A stretch of DNA of 64,000 nucleotides from JAZRYE01 sp045600585. GTDB lineage: Bacteria; Bacillota_I; Bacilli_A; RFN20; CAG-826. Made by a program: the position numbers and the translations under genes. The stretch is taken from assembly GCA_045600585.1 (NCBI GenBank), contig JAZRYE010000033.1, forward strand, positions 1 through 64,000, given 5' to 3'. This document shows, piece after piece, positions 34,231 through 43,377 of this stretch (within the stretch, counting starts at the first letter, position 1; every line of letters begins with the position of its first letter). Under the pieces are notes generated by a model. The model was not told the origin of the DNA, did not search any database, and saw nothing but the letters and a program-made list of their open reading frames with translations.

Positions 34231-36006
34231 CTAGTTAGGTTTATAGGTAGGATTGTGAATTTCCACAAGTCTATCCATCTTCTTCTTTTCAACTGGAAGA
34301 AGCATGTCATTAGCAGCACAAATGTCTTGAGCTGATACAAGAGTAATGCCTGATTTAATTGTCAATTCAATTGATTGCTTGTCTTTTAAGTCAGTAGCAA
34401 TAATTGGTCTCTTATATTTAAGAAGTTGTTCAACTAATGAGTGAATTGATAATCTTGTTCTTTGGTTCTTCTTAATATCGCTTAACATATGAGCATCGAC
34501 AATGAAGTAATCAAAGTTCTTATATATCTCGTGGTCGAGCAATAAGTTCTTATCTTTCATTAACATTGCTATTTCATAGCCGTATGAATGGTAATTAGAT
34601 AAGTATTCAATTAATTTCTCGTGTTCTGATGAGTTTTCATTAATTTCTTGTTCATCAAATACAAGGACTAAATGAATATCAGATGTGTGAGATATTTGAG
34701 GTAAAATTTCAAGCATATTGTCGCAGTCGACAAGAGACACTCTTTGGAAGAGTCTTAAGAATTCTCTTTCCATGATTTGAGGTCTTTCATTGAAGAATTT
34801 ATCGATTGTTCTATTAGCAATATTTACAAATAATTCTTTATTCTTATCAATAGTAGCAGCATGTCTAATCAAATCGCTATAAGAAGCAAATGGAGAATCA
34901 TATGGTTGAACATATGAGAAATATCCAAGAATTTGTATCCTAGATACATCAACAATAGGACGATAATTGATTCTCATTAAAAGTGGATTCTTTAATAATC
35001 TTTCAATATCTTCTCTGAAGTCTTTAACAACCATTGATGCAGCAGCTTTTTGGAACATAAGAATTTCTTCACCATTATGTTGTGCAATCATACAAGCATC
35101 TTGACCCTTTTTAATAATAAAATCAAAGTCATGATAGAATTGGAAATTTTCGATAACACCAATCGAGAAGCTTACTGTTCCTTCATAACCATTAACTCCA
35201 ATGCATTTTTTAATAGCGTGAGCAATAGAACTTGCTAATCTTTGAGCGTCATCACGTGTAACAAGATGCAAATCAATAAGGAATAATTCGTTTTCTTCAT
35301 CATTAATAATTTGTCTTGTAACTCTTTTATCGTTTGCAAATGGGAAAATAGAGTTTTTCAATGTAGTTATCATGTATCTTTCGATTTTATCGAATGACAA
35401 TACTTTTTGTCTAACATGGAAGAATCTGATTGCAAAAGTAAATCCCCTACCACTCTTGTTAGATTTAATTAGAGTTTCAACTGTACTTCTAGGAACAGCA
35501 CCGGTAGGAATACCGTGTTTCTTTTTCTTATTTTTATTTAATGGAGTGATGAATTTTAATAAGTGACTTTCTAAATGAATTAAGCCGTTTTCAGGATTGA
35601 ACTTAATAAACTTTAATAATGAGAAGAATGTTCCCTTGCCTCTTTCTGCAATTGCATCAGCTTCTAAAAATTGATCTGCATGAGTAGGATCCAATGAAAT
35701 GGAAACGATCCAGTTTTTGATTTTTTCTTGATCATTTATATGAAAGAAAGAGTAAAAGTCAGTTAATGGGATTGTCTTCTTATGTCTAATATCTGATTTA
35801 TTAAAATAAAGCGCTGTGCTTTCTTTAACATTGATTACATAAATTCTAATTGTATTGGTTTCATTGGAGATTTTATTTAAATAAATCTTTTCTTTTAATG
35901 AATCAGTGCCAATATAAATAGCAAAGCTAATCAAAAGACCGAGCACAATAACGCAGGTCGTAAAGAAGGCTACAAATGTTATATCTGTGAAATCAAACCA
36001 AGTCAT
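34231..36006 (-). CDS. Membrane protein with degenerate GGDEF and EAL domains
   Basis: After an N-terminal membrane helix (about 12-32) and a spacer come a GGDEF-like domain (about 185-320) and an EAL-like domain (about 335-580). The GGDEF active-site loop reads DEENELF (236-242), and the position of EAL reads GYFS (361-364, after NYRPIVDV). The catalytic loop 6 (normally DDFGxG) and the QGxxxxxP end are also lost. The protein should neither make nor degrade c-di-GMP; it may bind the nucleotide or act as a scaffold. It lies 22 bases upstream of proS. Confidence 0.72.
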   Translation of the reverse strand: MTWFDFTDITFVAFFTTCVIVLGLLISFAIYIGTDSLKEKIYLNKISNETNTIRIYVINVKESTALYFNKSDIRHKKTIPLTDFYSFFHINDQEKIKNWIVSISLDPTHADQFLEADAIAERGKGTFFSLLKFIKFNPENGLIHLESHLLKFITPLNKNKKKKHGIPTGAVPRSTVETLIKSNKSGRGFTFAIRFFHVRQKVLSFDKIERYMITTLKNSIFPFANDKRVTRQIINDEENELFLIDLHLVTRDDAQRLASSIAHAIKKCIGVNGYEGTVSFSIGVIENFQFYHDFDFIIKKGQDACMIAQHNGEEILMFQKAAASMVVKDFREDIERLLKNPLLMRINYRPIVDVSRIQILGYFSYVQPYDSPFASYSDLIRHAATIDKNKELFVNIANRTIDKFFNERPQIMEREFLRLFQRVSLVDCDNMLEILPQISHTSDIHLVLVFDEQEINENSSEHEKLIEYLSNYHSYGYEIAMLMKDKNLLLDHEIYKNFDYFIVDAHMLSDIKKNQRTRLSIHSLVEQLLKYKRPIIATDLKDKQSIELTIKSGITLVSAQDICAANDMLLPVEKKKMDRLVEIHNPTYKPN

Positions 36007-36116
36007 AACGGCAAATATTATAGACCAATAAATTAAATTTGACTACTAAAGAGTCATAATTTATCAGCATTTCATCTCAAACTTCAACTTAAGTTGTGCT
36101 ATAATTGAGCAAACAA

Positions 36117-36207
36117 GGAGAAATACCCAAGCGGCTGAAGGGGGCAGTTTCGAAAACTGCTAGGGGATGTAAGTCCCGCATGGGTTCGATTCCCATTTTC
36201 TCCGCCA
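36117..36207 (+). tRNA. tRNA-Ser(CGA)
   Basis: A 91-base class II tRNA with acceptor GGAGAAA/TTTTCTCC, encoded CCA, and anticodon stem-loop GCAGTTTCGAAAACTGC giving anticodon CGA for serine codon UCG. TATAAT at 36100-36105 is close to the 5' end. Confidence 0.95.
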
Positions 36208-36217
36208 AAAGAAATTA

Positions 36218-36246
36218 GCAGGCCATAAGACCTGTTTTATTTTTCT
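36218..36246 (+). terminator. Terminator of tRNA-Ser(CGA)
   Basis: GCAGG and CCTGT arms around CCATAAGA are followed by TTTTATTTTT shortly after the tRNA. Confidence 0.6.
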
Positions 36247-36310
36247 ATTCGATAGGTTAAAAAAATCCAGCTCTATAATGAACTGGAATTTTATATGTAA
36301 TTTATATCAA

Positions 36311-37312
36311 CTATTGGATAGGTTTTGTAAAGAAATTACCGTAAACTTGAATCAATGGAGTTACTTCAATAAAGGCATGTTCATCAGCTCTTTTAATGAC
36401 AGAAACAACTCTCTTCGCTTCATTGGAACTGACAACCATTGTAATGATAAATCTATCTGCACCACTATAAGCACCTTTGCCTTTTGAAACAGTGGCAGCA
36501 TGAGGGAATTGAGAAATCAATATTTGAGGCATATTTTCGTTTGTAGTGATTCCCTTAATTTGCACTTTCTTGTTTCTAACATTTATAAAATCAATAACCA
36601 GCGCGCAAACGAACAAATACAATGTGCTATATAAAATAGATACAACAGAATTTGTCCATTGTTCTGGATTGTTAATGGATAATAAGACTGCATAAACGCC
36701 AACAATAAATGCATTGATAATAATTGCATATTTGCCAACAGTTGTACTCTTTTTCATTGATAAGAAATAAGAGAATACATCAATACCGCCACAAGAGATA
36801 TCAACAGTAAATGCAAGAGCACTGGAAACACCTGTACAAACAGCTGATGCAAGTACTCTAGTTAATATGCTTGATGTGATAAAAGCATTAGATCTAATTG
36901 CATCAGTAAAACCAGAACTTGAGAATAAGATAATTAAAAGTGATGTCTCAGCGACATTTAGGAATGTATGAATAGCAAATCTTTTTGTTAATTTAAAGAA
37001 TGCAAATATAATGATTGGTAGGTTAATACCTAAATAGCCAATAGCTTGGAGAATATTTTTGCCTAAAACAATTCCAAAAATGTTTAGAGTTAAAGCTAAG
37101 TCTTGAGATAAGCCAGAAACACCACCAGTAACAATTGTAAAGCCGTCAGATGAAGCAGGTGTTGTAAAACAAGTAAAACCAAATGCAAAAACAGCAGCAG
37201 CAACTAAGCCAACAGTCCATGTCCAAGCGTTTGATAGAACTTCTCTAAGAACATAGTGATCAAACATGAAGTTATTTATTTTTTTGTGAAATCTTTTTCT
37301 ATTAAATCTCAT
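36311..37312 (-). CDS. YitT-family membrane protein
   Basis: The 333-residue protein has five or six membrane helices in a DUF161 (YitT) domain (FTTPASSDGFTIVTGGVSGLSQ, then SSALAFTVDISCGGIDVFSYFLS). A C-terminal cytoplasmic DUF2179 domain follows (QILISQFPHAATVSKGKGAYSG, TMVVSSNEAKRVVSVIKRAD). The family is widespread in Firmicutes with unknown transport function. I took the ATG at 37312; the longer open frame upstream adds 65 residues of atypical composition that overlap the divergent promoter region. Confidence 0.87.
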   Translation of the reverse strand: MRFNRKRFHKKINNFMFDHYVLREVLSNAWTWTVGLVAAAVFAFGFTCFTTPASSDGFTIVTGGVSGLSQDLALTLNIFGIVLGKNILQAIGYLGINLPIIIFAFFKLTKRFAIHTFLNVAETSLLIILFSSSGFTDAIRSNAFITSSILTRVLASAVCTGVSSALAFTVDISCGGIDVFSYFLSMKKSTTVGKYAIIINAFIVGVYAVLLSINNPEQWTNSVVSILYSTLYLFVCALVIDFINVRNKKVQIKGITTNENMPQILISQFPHAATVSKGKGAYSGADRFIITMVVSSNEAKRVVSVIKRADEHAFIEVTPLIQVYGNFFTKPIQ

Positions 37313-37512
37313 ACTTACGGAATGTATTGTATATATGAGTTGGCAAAAAAACAACAAAATAGATTTTATAATGATAAATTCATACAGGTCGCGTATAATG
37401 GATGCACACAACATACATAGTTTTCTATGAAAACCGCGTATTATTATATTGAAATTAAATTTTCTAAATGATAAGATATTCACGCTATATGTATATATAG
37501 GAGGCAATTAAC

Positions 37513-38292
37513 ATGGTAGTATTAAGAGCAATTGGTAGATTCTTCGCTCGTATCGGACGCTGGATTAGAGATACAGCTTGGGTTCAACCTTTATTAATCG
37601 TTGGTGGTATCTTCGCTATTATCTTCTCCATTCCACATATCATTAACTGGGTTGAAGGATGGTTCAAAGAAGGCGATGCAGCTACTAAATATTACACAAA
37701 ATATAAAGTATCTTTAGATGGCGCTGCCGATGAAAAGAGCGATGTTGATAACTTATTAACATATCTTGAAAATCCGGAAAACGCTGATGCTAAGGCAAAA
37801 TATGGTGAAAAATTCTTCATCTCATTCATTCAAGAACATTGCGCAGATTGCGAAACAAACTATGAAGGTTTTGAAACAGCTCAAACAAACTGGGGCAAAG
37901 CAAACAATGGTTATGCAATTAATGATGGCAAAGGATTCAAATTATACACAGTATTCATTGATACATTAGATGATGACAGTGAAAACTTATTCAAGAAGAG
38001 CTTTGCAAATCACTACACAGTATTTGAATGGGCTAAGGAAGGTATTCAAGATAATCCATATGCTATTTACAAGGGTTCATCTTATACAGATAGTTTAGAA
38101 AACTTATCAGATGTTGATAGCTTCACATCTCCAACAACATTCCTTATTGACTTCACAGAAGAAGCTCCTGAATATACAAATGATTTCGGTATAAGCGAAA
38201 TCTTATTCGGTATTGATGGAAGCACTAAATTTGATAAAGCATATACATTAACAGAATGCTGGAATCATACAGGCAAATTTGCTGATAAATAA
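37513..38292 (+). CDS. Membrane-anchored thioredoxin-fold protein
   Basis: One membrane helix (about 24-42) anchors a 215-residue outward domain. It has a CADC pair (C110, C113) in FFISFIQEHCADCETNYE and a possible cis-proline segment SPTTFLIDF near residue 208, both typical of thioredoxin-like folds. A redox or disulfide role outside the membrane is inferred; overall similarity to known families is low. The start follows AGGAGGCAATTAAC and a terminator lies directly after. Confidence 0.6.
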   Translation: MVVLRAIGRFFARIGRWIRDTAWVQPLLIVGGIFAIIFSIPHIINWVEGWFKEGDAATKYYTKYKVSLDGAADEKSDVDNLLTYLENPENADAKAKYGEKFFISFIQEHCADCETNYEGFETAQTNWGKANNGYAINDGKGFKLYTVFIDTLDDDSENLFKKSFANHYTVFEWAKEGIQDNPYAIYKGSSYTDSLENLSDVDSFTSPTTFLIDFTEEAPEYTNDFGISEILFGIDGSTKFDKAYTLTECWNHTGKFADK

Positions 38293-38305
38293 TAAAAGGA
38301 GAAAT

Positions 38306-38330
38306 AAACCGTCCATTGTGACGGTTTTTA
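38306..38330 (+). terminator. Terminator after the thioredoxin-fold gene
   Basis: AAACCGTC (38306-38313) and GACGGTTT (38320-38327) with loop CATTGT and trailing T residues. It falls just before the start of pgeF, which therefore needs its own promoter or readthrough. Confidence 0.85.
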
Positions 38331-38336
38331 ATTACT

Positions 38337-39059
38337 ATGAAAATATTTAATACATGGCCATTATCATATAGATGCGACACAATCACCACTACTACTGAAT
38401 TAGGTAATATGGCTTTTCAAATTGGAAACAGTAGAGAAGATGTAATCGCAAATAGAAATAAACTAGCAGAAGAATTAAATATTCCTCTAGAAAAGTTCGT
38501 TTTCGTCCACCAATCTCATAGCGATGTAATTAAGGAAGTAGGACCTAATGTTTTAGGTGCTGGAGAAAAATCTTTTGAAAGTGGCATTGAAGCTGATGCC
38601 CTATATACAAAAGAAACAGGCGTACCTTTAGGAATATTCCACGCTGATTGTGAACCAATATTCTTTGTTGATGAAACAGTTCCATTAGTTGGAATTATCC
38701 ATGCTGGATTCAAGGGAACAATGAAGCATATCGCATATAAAGCCGTAAAAGAAGTTTGTGAAAAAGAAAATCTTAATCCAGAGAATATAAAAGTGTTCGT
38801 GGGACCATGCAGAAGAGAAAAATCATTTGAAGTTGATAAGGCTTCAATTAGAGAAATTAAACAAGCTAAGTTTAATAAGTGTGTTGCTAATTCGCATTTC
38901 AGATTATCTTTAGCTAACGAACTTGATCTACAAAAAGCAGGCATATTAAAAGCGAATATCCAAGATTCATTAGTTGATACAGTTACCGATGAATTATGCT
39001 ACTCAGCATATAAAAAAGAGCCAGTCGGAAGAATGGCGTCTTTCATTATATTAAAATAA
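38337..39059 (+). CDS. pgeF: PgeF/YfiH-family multicopper-like oxidoreductase
   Basis: This cytoplasmic family (formerly 'polyphenol oxidase, laccase') corrects peptidoglycan precursors in E. coli, and other activities have been reported. The 240-residue protein has the conserved metal/active-site segments VFVHQSHSD, LGIFHADCEPIFF and GIIHAGFKGT, and length is standard. HAGW is HAGF here. It directly follows the thioredoxin-fold gene and is convergent with coaD (1-base gap). Confidence 0.87.
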   Translation: MKIFNTWPLSYRCDTITTTTELGNMAFQIGNSREDVIANRNKLAEELNIPLEKFVFVHQSHSDVIKEVGPNVLGAGEKSFESGIEADALYTKETGVPLGIFHADCEPIFFVDETVPLVGIIHAGFKGTMKHIAYKAVKEVCEKENLNPENIKVFVGPCRREKSFEVDKASIREIKQAKFNKCVANSHFRLSLANELDLQKAGILKANIQDSLVDTVTDELCYSAYKKEPVGRMASFIILK

Positions 39060-39060
39060 A

Positions 39061-39525
39061 TTATTTTAATCTTTTATTAACGCTTTCAGGAACAAGAGCG
39101 GAGACATCCACACCATTTTCGTGTAAAGTCATAATCATTGATGAATTAATAAATGATTTTTCAGCCTTACTCATAAGAAATATGGTATCAATTTGATTAT
39201 TAATATAATCGTTTGCAGAAGCTAATTGAAATTCGTATTCAAAGTCAGTGACAGCTCTTAAGCCACGAATCAAGTGAGAAGCACCATGGCTAGCAGCGTA
39301 TTCAACTGTTAAACCTGAATAGGTATCAACCTCAACATTCTTGTAACCAGCAACTGCCTCTTTAATCATGACGACTCTATCTTCAATTGAGAATCTGGTT
39401 TTTTTGTTTGGATTAATTGCTATAAGAACAATTACTTTATCAAAGATCTTAAGCGCTCTTTCTAATACTTCTAAATGACCATTAGTAACTGGATCAAAAC
39501 TTCCAGGATATACTGCAACTGCCAT
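39061..39525 (-). CDS. coaD: Phosphopantetheine adenylyltransferase
   Basis: CoaD makes dephospho-CoA from 4'-phosphopantetheine and ATP, the penultimate step of CoA synthesis. The 154-residue protein has the nucleotidyltransferase motif YPGSFDPVTNGHLEV, IRGLRAVTDFEYEFQLA and the final FINSSMI helix. The ATG at 39525 follows GGAGGT; an upstream TTG is rejected. It follows rsmD by 2 bases, the common Firmicutes rsmD-coaD pair. Confidence 0.96.
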   Translation of the reverse strand: MAVAVYPGSFDPVTNGHLEVLERALKIFDKVIVLIAINPNKKTRFSIEDRVVMIKEAVAGYKNVEVDTYSGLTVEYAASHGASHLIRGLRAVTDFEYEFQLASANDYINNQIDTIFLMSKAEKSFINSSMIMTLHENGVDVSALVPESVNKRLK

Positions 39526-39527
39526 AA

Positions 39528-40073
39528 CTACCTCCAAAGAATAGAAACATGGATCTCTCCATATTTATAATCTTTTCTTTTTACAAATAGAGAATCATCT
39601 AAATCAAGCAAGCGATTAGATTCGCATACGATTATACCATGTTCTCTTAATATATTATTATTTATTAATAAGGATATAACATCTTGATACTTTCCTTCCT
39701 TATATGGTGGGTCAAGGAAAACTATATCAAATGATCTTTCTTCTTTTGTAAATTTATCTAATGCTGCAAAATCACTTATGCCAAGAATTTCAAACTGATT
39801 TGATGGAATTTTTAAAGAATTAATATTCTCTTTAGTTGTTTTTAAAGAAACAGAATTAATATCAACAAACGAAGCAAAATAACATCCACGAGAAATAGCT
39901 TCAATTCCCATTGCTCCACTTCCAGAATATAAATCAAGCACCTCACTACCTTCAATATTACCTAAAGCATTAAAAATAGCCTCTCTAATGCGATCTTTTG
40001 TTGGTCTAATATGAATAGCGTCATCTGGCCAAGAAATTAATCTATGTCGATATAATCCACCAATAATTCTCAT
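39528..40073 (-). CDS. rsmD: 16S rRNA m2G966 methyltransferase
   Basis: RsmD methylates N2 of G966 in 16S rRNA. The 181-residue product shows MRIIGGLYRHR at the start, PTKDRIREAIFN, the SAM-binding LDLYSGSGAMGIEAISRG and the catalytic FLDPPY. A GTG 18 bases upstream is less likely because the family starts at MRII-G. It lies one base after the ylbF-like stop and two before coaD. Confidence 0.94.
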   Translation of the reverse strand: MRIIGGLYRHRLISWPDDAIHIRPTKDRIREAIFNALGNIEGSEVLDLYSGSGAMGIEAISRGCYFASFVDINSVSLKTTKENINSLKIPSNQFEILGISDFAALDKFTKEERSFDIVFLDPPYKEGKYQDVISLLINNNILREHGIIVCESNRLLDLDDSLFVKRKDYKYGEIHVSILWR

Positions 40074-40074
40074 G

Positions 40075-40434
40075 TTATCTATTATCCTCACATAAGTTCC
40101 TATTTAAAATAGAAAATAATAATTTATTAATCTCTTCATAAAGAATTCTTACTTGTTGATAAGCAGATAAATATTCTCTAACTATAGGATGAGATTCAAG
40201 GTTTTTCTTTGCTTCATAAAATCTTTTTTGAGATTCAATAACAATAGGATTGTCTTCCTTAAAATGATTCAAAGCATCAGAATAATCATCATTAGCTCTA
40301 TCCTTTTTATAGGTTAAAGCCATGACCTCTTCATTTTCATTCATCTCTTTTTCAATTCTATTTAAATGATTAATACGAGGATCTTCTTCTATAGCTCTTT
40401 TTAATTCGTATGATAAAGAATAAATGTCTTGCAT
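40075..40434 (-). CDS. YlbF/YmcA-family regulator
   Basis: The helical 119-residue protein matches YlbF family members (EEDPRINHLNRIEKEMNENEEVMAL, then SHPIVREYLSAYQQVRILYEEIN). In Bacillus, YlbF-YmcA-YaaT form the Y-complex, which binds an Fe-S cluster and helps RNase Y mature mRNAs. The ATG at 40434 begins the family-like region. The position upstream of rsmD-coaD mirrors the Bacillus ylbF-rsmD-coaD order. Confidence 0.85.
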   Translation of the reverse strand: MQDIYSLSYELKRAIEEDPRINHLNRIEKEMNENEEVMALTYKKDRANDDYSDALNHFKEDNPIVIESQKRFYEAKKNLESHPIVREYLSAYQQVRILYEEINKLLFSILNRNLCEDNR

Positions 40435-40490
40435 AAGCAATATTATACATTTTGTTCTCTTATTAATCAAAATATGGTATAATTTCATAT

Positions 40491-41036
40491 ATGAAAATTA
40501 AAATTATTAAAGACACCAATCCAATAATGAGACAAAAATCTCAACCAGTAGAATTACCATTAAGTAATGAAGATAGAGATGTTCTTAATTCAATGAGTGA
40601 ACATTTAAGACTTTCACAAGATGAAGAATATGCAAAAAAGCATAATATACGTGCTGGAGTTGGTTTGGCTGCAATTCAAATTGGTTTATTAAAACGAATG
40701 TTTGTAATATATTACGAAGATGGTCAAGGAGGCTATGTTGAATATCAATTAGTTAACCCAAAGATCATCGAAACATCAATCAGAAAAGCTGCATTATCAC
40801 AAGGTGAAGGATGTCTTTCAGTTGATAAAGACCATCCAGGTTTAGTCCACCGTTATCACAAAATTAAAATGAAAGCATACAATGCTTTAACAGATGAAGA
40901 AATCATTATTACAGCACGAGGATTCGATGCAATTGTTTTACAACACGAATACGACCATTTAGATGGCAAATTCTTCTATGACAGAATAAATAAAGATCGT
41001 CCAAGCGTTCCTGTCATGAATGAAGAAATCATTTAA
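40491..41036 (+). CDS. def: Peptide deformylase
   Basis: Def removes the formyl group from nascent proteins using a metal ion. The 181-residue enzyme has the three motifs GVGLAAIQIG, EGCLSV (metal Cys) and QHEYDHLDG (two metal His and catalytic Glu). The first motif has I before Q-I-G, as in several type 2 enzymes; length and the insertion between motifs also fit type 2. It is divergent from ylbF. Confidence 0.96.
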   Translation: MKIKIIKDTNPIMRQKSQPVELPLSNEDRDVLNSMSEHLRLSQDEEYAKKHNIRAGVGLAAIQIGLLKRMFVIYYEDGQGGYVEYQLVNPKIIETSIRKAALSQGEGCLSVDKDHPGLVHRYHKIKMKAYNALTDEEIIITARGFDAIVLQHEYDHLDGKFFYDRINKDRPSVPVMNEEII

Positions 41037-41063
41037 AATTATTAATATTTTATAAAATATAAT

Positions 41064-41091
41064 TTGACATCTTTTTAAGATGCTATAATAT
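41064..41091 (+). promoter_or_regulatory. Promoter of rnj
   Basis: Consensus TTGACA (41064-41069), a 16-base spacer and TAATAT (41086-41091) lie about 50 bases before the rnj start. Confidence 0.65.
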
Positions 41092-41138
41092 ATTTGAAGT
41101 CAAACGAACATACCATAATGTCCGAGGAGGAAATCTAT

Positions 41139-42809
41139 ATGGAAAAAACTATGTCAAAACCAGTTTCAATATATGCTTTAGGCGGTTTAGGTGAAGTAGG
41201 CAAAAATATGTACTGTATAGAAAATGATGACACATTAATCATCATTGACGCAGGCGTACGTTTTCCTGGTGTCGAATTTCCAGGTATTGATTACATCGTT
41301 CCAGATTTCACTCACTTAAAGAATAATAGAAACAAAATTAAAGCTTTATTCATCACGCACGGACACGAAGACCATATTGGCGGTATTCCTTTCTTATTGC
41401 AATCAGTCAACATTCCTTATATTTTTGCTCCAAAGCTTGCTTTGGCTTTAATTAAATCAAGACTTGAAGAACAAAAATTAATAGATAGAACTAAACTCAT
41501 TGAATACGATGAAAACTCTAGATACAAAGTAGATTCATTCATTGTTAGCTTTTTTAGAGTTACTCACTCAATTCCAGATTCTTTCGGTGTTGTAGTTGAT
41601 ACATCTGAAGGTAGAATTGTTTCAACTGGTGACTTCAAAGTCGACTTAACTCCAGTAGGACCAGACATTGCATTAACAAAAATTGCAGAACTCGGAAAAC
41701 AAGGAGTTGATCTTTTATTAAGCGACTCCACTAACGCTGAAAATGAAGGCTATACACCAAGTGAAAGAAATGTTTATGATTCAATCAACCAAGTAATTGA
41801 AGACGCTCAAGGAAGGTTAATTATTTCAACTTTCTCATCAAACATTTCTCGTATCCAACAAATCTGTGAATCTGCTGTTTTGCACAACAGAAAAATTACT
41901 ATTTTAGGAAGAAGTATGGAAAAGGCTGTCGAAATATCTCGTGGATATGGATACATCACAGTTCCTGATTCATTCATCATTTCTTCAAAAGATATCAAAC
42001 TATATAAACCAAATGAAATTTTAATTTTATGTACAGGTTCTCAAGGTGAACCTATGGCGGCTCTTTCTAGAATCGCAACTGGTGATCACCCTGATGTTCA
42101 TATTCAACCTGGTGATACTGTTGTATTCTCATCAAGCGCAATTCCAGGAAATGGAATTATGATTGACCATGTTGTTAATCAATTATCAAGAGCTGGTGCA
42201 GATGTTGTAACAAATTCAATTCTTTCTGATATTCACTCATCAGGTCACCCAGCAAAGCAAGAATTAAGACTTGTCTTAAAATTATTTAAACCAAAATATT
42301 TCATGCCTATGCACGGTGAATATCGTATGTTAAGAATTCACGCTGAATTAGCTACTACTGTCGGAGTAGAAAAAGACAATACATTCGTATTAGATAATGG
42401 CGATTGTTTAACTTTAGCAAGACATAAAGTGTCTTTAGGTTATCAAGTAGAACACGGAAATACATATATTGATGGTAAAGACATTAATGGATTAGCCGAT
42501 GCTGTTATTCAAGATCGTAAGATTTTAACTGATGATGGTATGATGGCGATTACTATTTCGTTAGATAGTAGAATAAACAAGCTAATTGCTCCACCAATGA
42601 TCTTTACTAAAGGAATTATTACAAAGAGTAGAACAAAAGCCGCTACAGAGTGCCAAGCACTACTTAAATCCGCTATTAATGAAAAATTACAAACAAAAAC
42701 AAGTTATGGTGAACTTAAAACATTAATAAAAGAAGTTGCTGGAGACTATTTCTATCATAAGAACAATACCCGTCCAATGATTATTCCAGTCATCATGAGC
42801 AAAAATTAA
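41139..42809 (+). CDS. rnj: Ribonuclease J
   Basis: RNase J is the Firmicutes 5'-exonuclease/endonuclease for mRNA decay and rRNA maturation. The 556-residue product has the beta-CASP metallo-beta-lactamase motifs: FITHGHEDHIGG, STGDFKVDLTP, SDSTNAENEGYT, the CASP segment (LCTGSQGEPMAALSRIA, SSAIPGNG) and FMPMHGEYRM. The ATG follows GAGGAGGAAATCTAT. A single copy is visible, so RNase J1/J2 identity cannot be told. maf follows after one base. Confidence 0.96.
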   Translation: MEKTMSKPVSIYALGGLGEVGKNMYCIENDDTLIIIDAGVRFPGVEFPGIDYIVPDFTHLKNNRNKIKALFITHGHEDHIGGIPFLLQSVNIPYIFAPKLALALIKSRLEEQKLIDRTKLIEYDENSRYKVDSFIVSFFRVTHSIPDSFGVVVDTSEGRIVSTGDFKVDLTPVGPDIALTKIAELGKQGVDLLLSDSTNAENEGYTPSERNVYDSINQVIEDAQGRLIISTFSSNISRIQQICESAVLHNRKITILGRSMEKAVEISRGYGYITVPDSFIISSKDIKLYKPNEILILCTGSQGEPMAALSRIATGDHPDVHIQPGDTVVFSSSAIPGNGIMIDHVVNQLSRAGADVVTNSILSDIHSSGHPAKQELRLVLKLFKPKYFMPMHGEYRMLRIHAELATTVGVEKDNTFVLDNGDCLTLARHKVSLGYQVEHGNTYIDGKDINGLADAVIQDRKILTDDGMMAITISLDSRINKLIAPPMIFTKGIITKSRTKAATECQALLKSAINEKLQTKTSYGELKTLIKEVAGDYFYHKNNTRPMIIPVIMSKN

Positions 42810-42810
42810 T

Positions 42811-43377
42811 ATGTTTATTTTAGCTAGTAAATCACCAAGAAGAAAAATGTTAATGAAAGAGGATATTACATCCTCTTTTGATATTGAAGTTGCAAATATA
42901 GATGAAGATTCTTCTTATAAATTAGGACCCATCGAAGCTGTCAAGGATATCAGCAAGAGAAAGGGTGAGTTTATAGCTTCTAATCATTTTGATGATGTTG
43001 TAATATCTGCAGATACAATAGTTGTACTCGATAATAAAATTATCGGAAAGCCTAAAGATAAAATTGATGCCTTTAATATCCTAAAATCTTTATCAAATAA
43101 AAAGCATGAAGTGATTACTGGTTATTCAATCTTTTATAAAGGTTCAATATTAACAAAATGTTCAATCAGCTATGTTCACTTTAACAATTTAACAGATGAA
43201 TTAATTACAAAATATATCGATTCCGGTTCTCCTATGGATAAGGCCGGAGCATACGGTGTTCAGGATAATGAAAAATTCAATATTATCAAATCCGTAGAAG
43301 GTTCGATTAAAAACGTAATTGGATTCCCTACAGAAGACATAAAAAAAGACCTAATTGAATTAGGCCTTCTTAATTAA
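42811..43377 (+). CDS. maf: Maf-type nucleoside triphosphate pyrophosphatase
   Basis: Maf hydrolyses dTTP/UTP and modified pyrimidine nucleotides and is associated with division control. The 188-residue protein shows ILASKSPRRKMLM, SADTIVVLDNKIIGKP, HEVITGY and DKAGAYGVQD motifs. Typical Maf starts LASxSPRR; all match. It is coupled to rnj (1-base gap). Its last bases overlap the convergent EIIB-like gene. Confidence 0.93.
   Translation: MFILASKSPRRKMLMKEDITSSFDIEVANIDEDSSYKLGPIEAVKDISKRKGEFIASNHFDDVVISADTIVVLDNKIIGKPKDKIDAFNILKSLSNKKHEVITGYSIFYKGSILTKCSISYVHFNNLTDELITKYIDSGSPMDKAGAYGVQDNEKFNIIKSVEGSIKNVIGFPTEDIKKDLIELGLLN

Noticed and set aside
41064..41089. TTGACA with the nearest TATAAT as rnj promoter
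   Set aside because: The spacing to that TATAAT is only 14 bases; the overlapping TAATAT with a 16-base spacer is the better -10.
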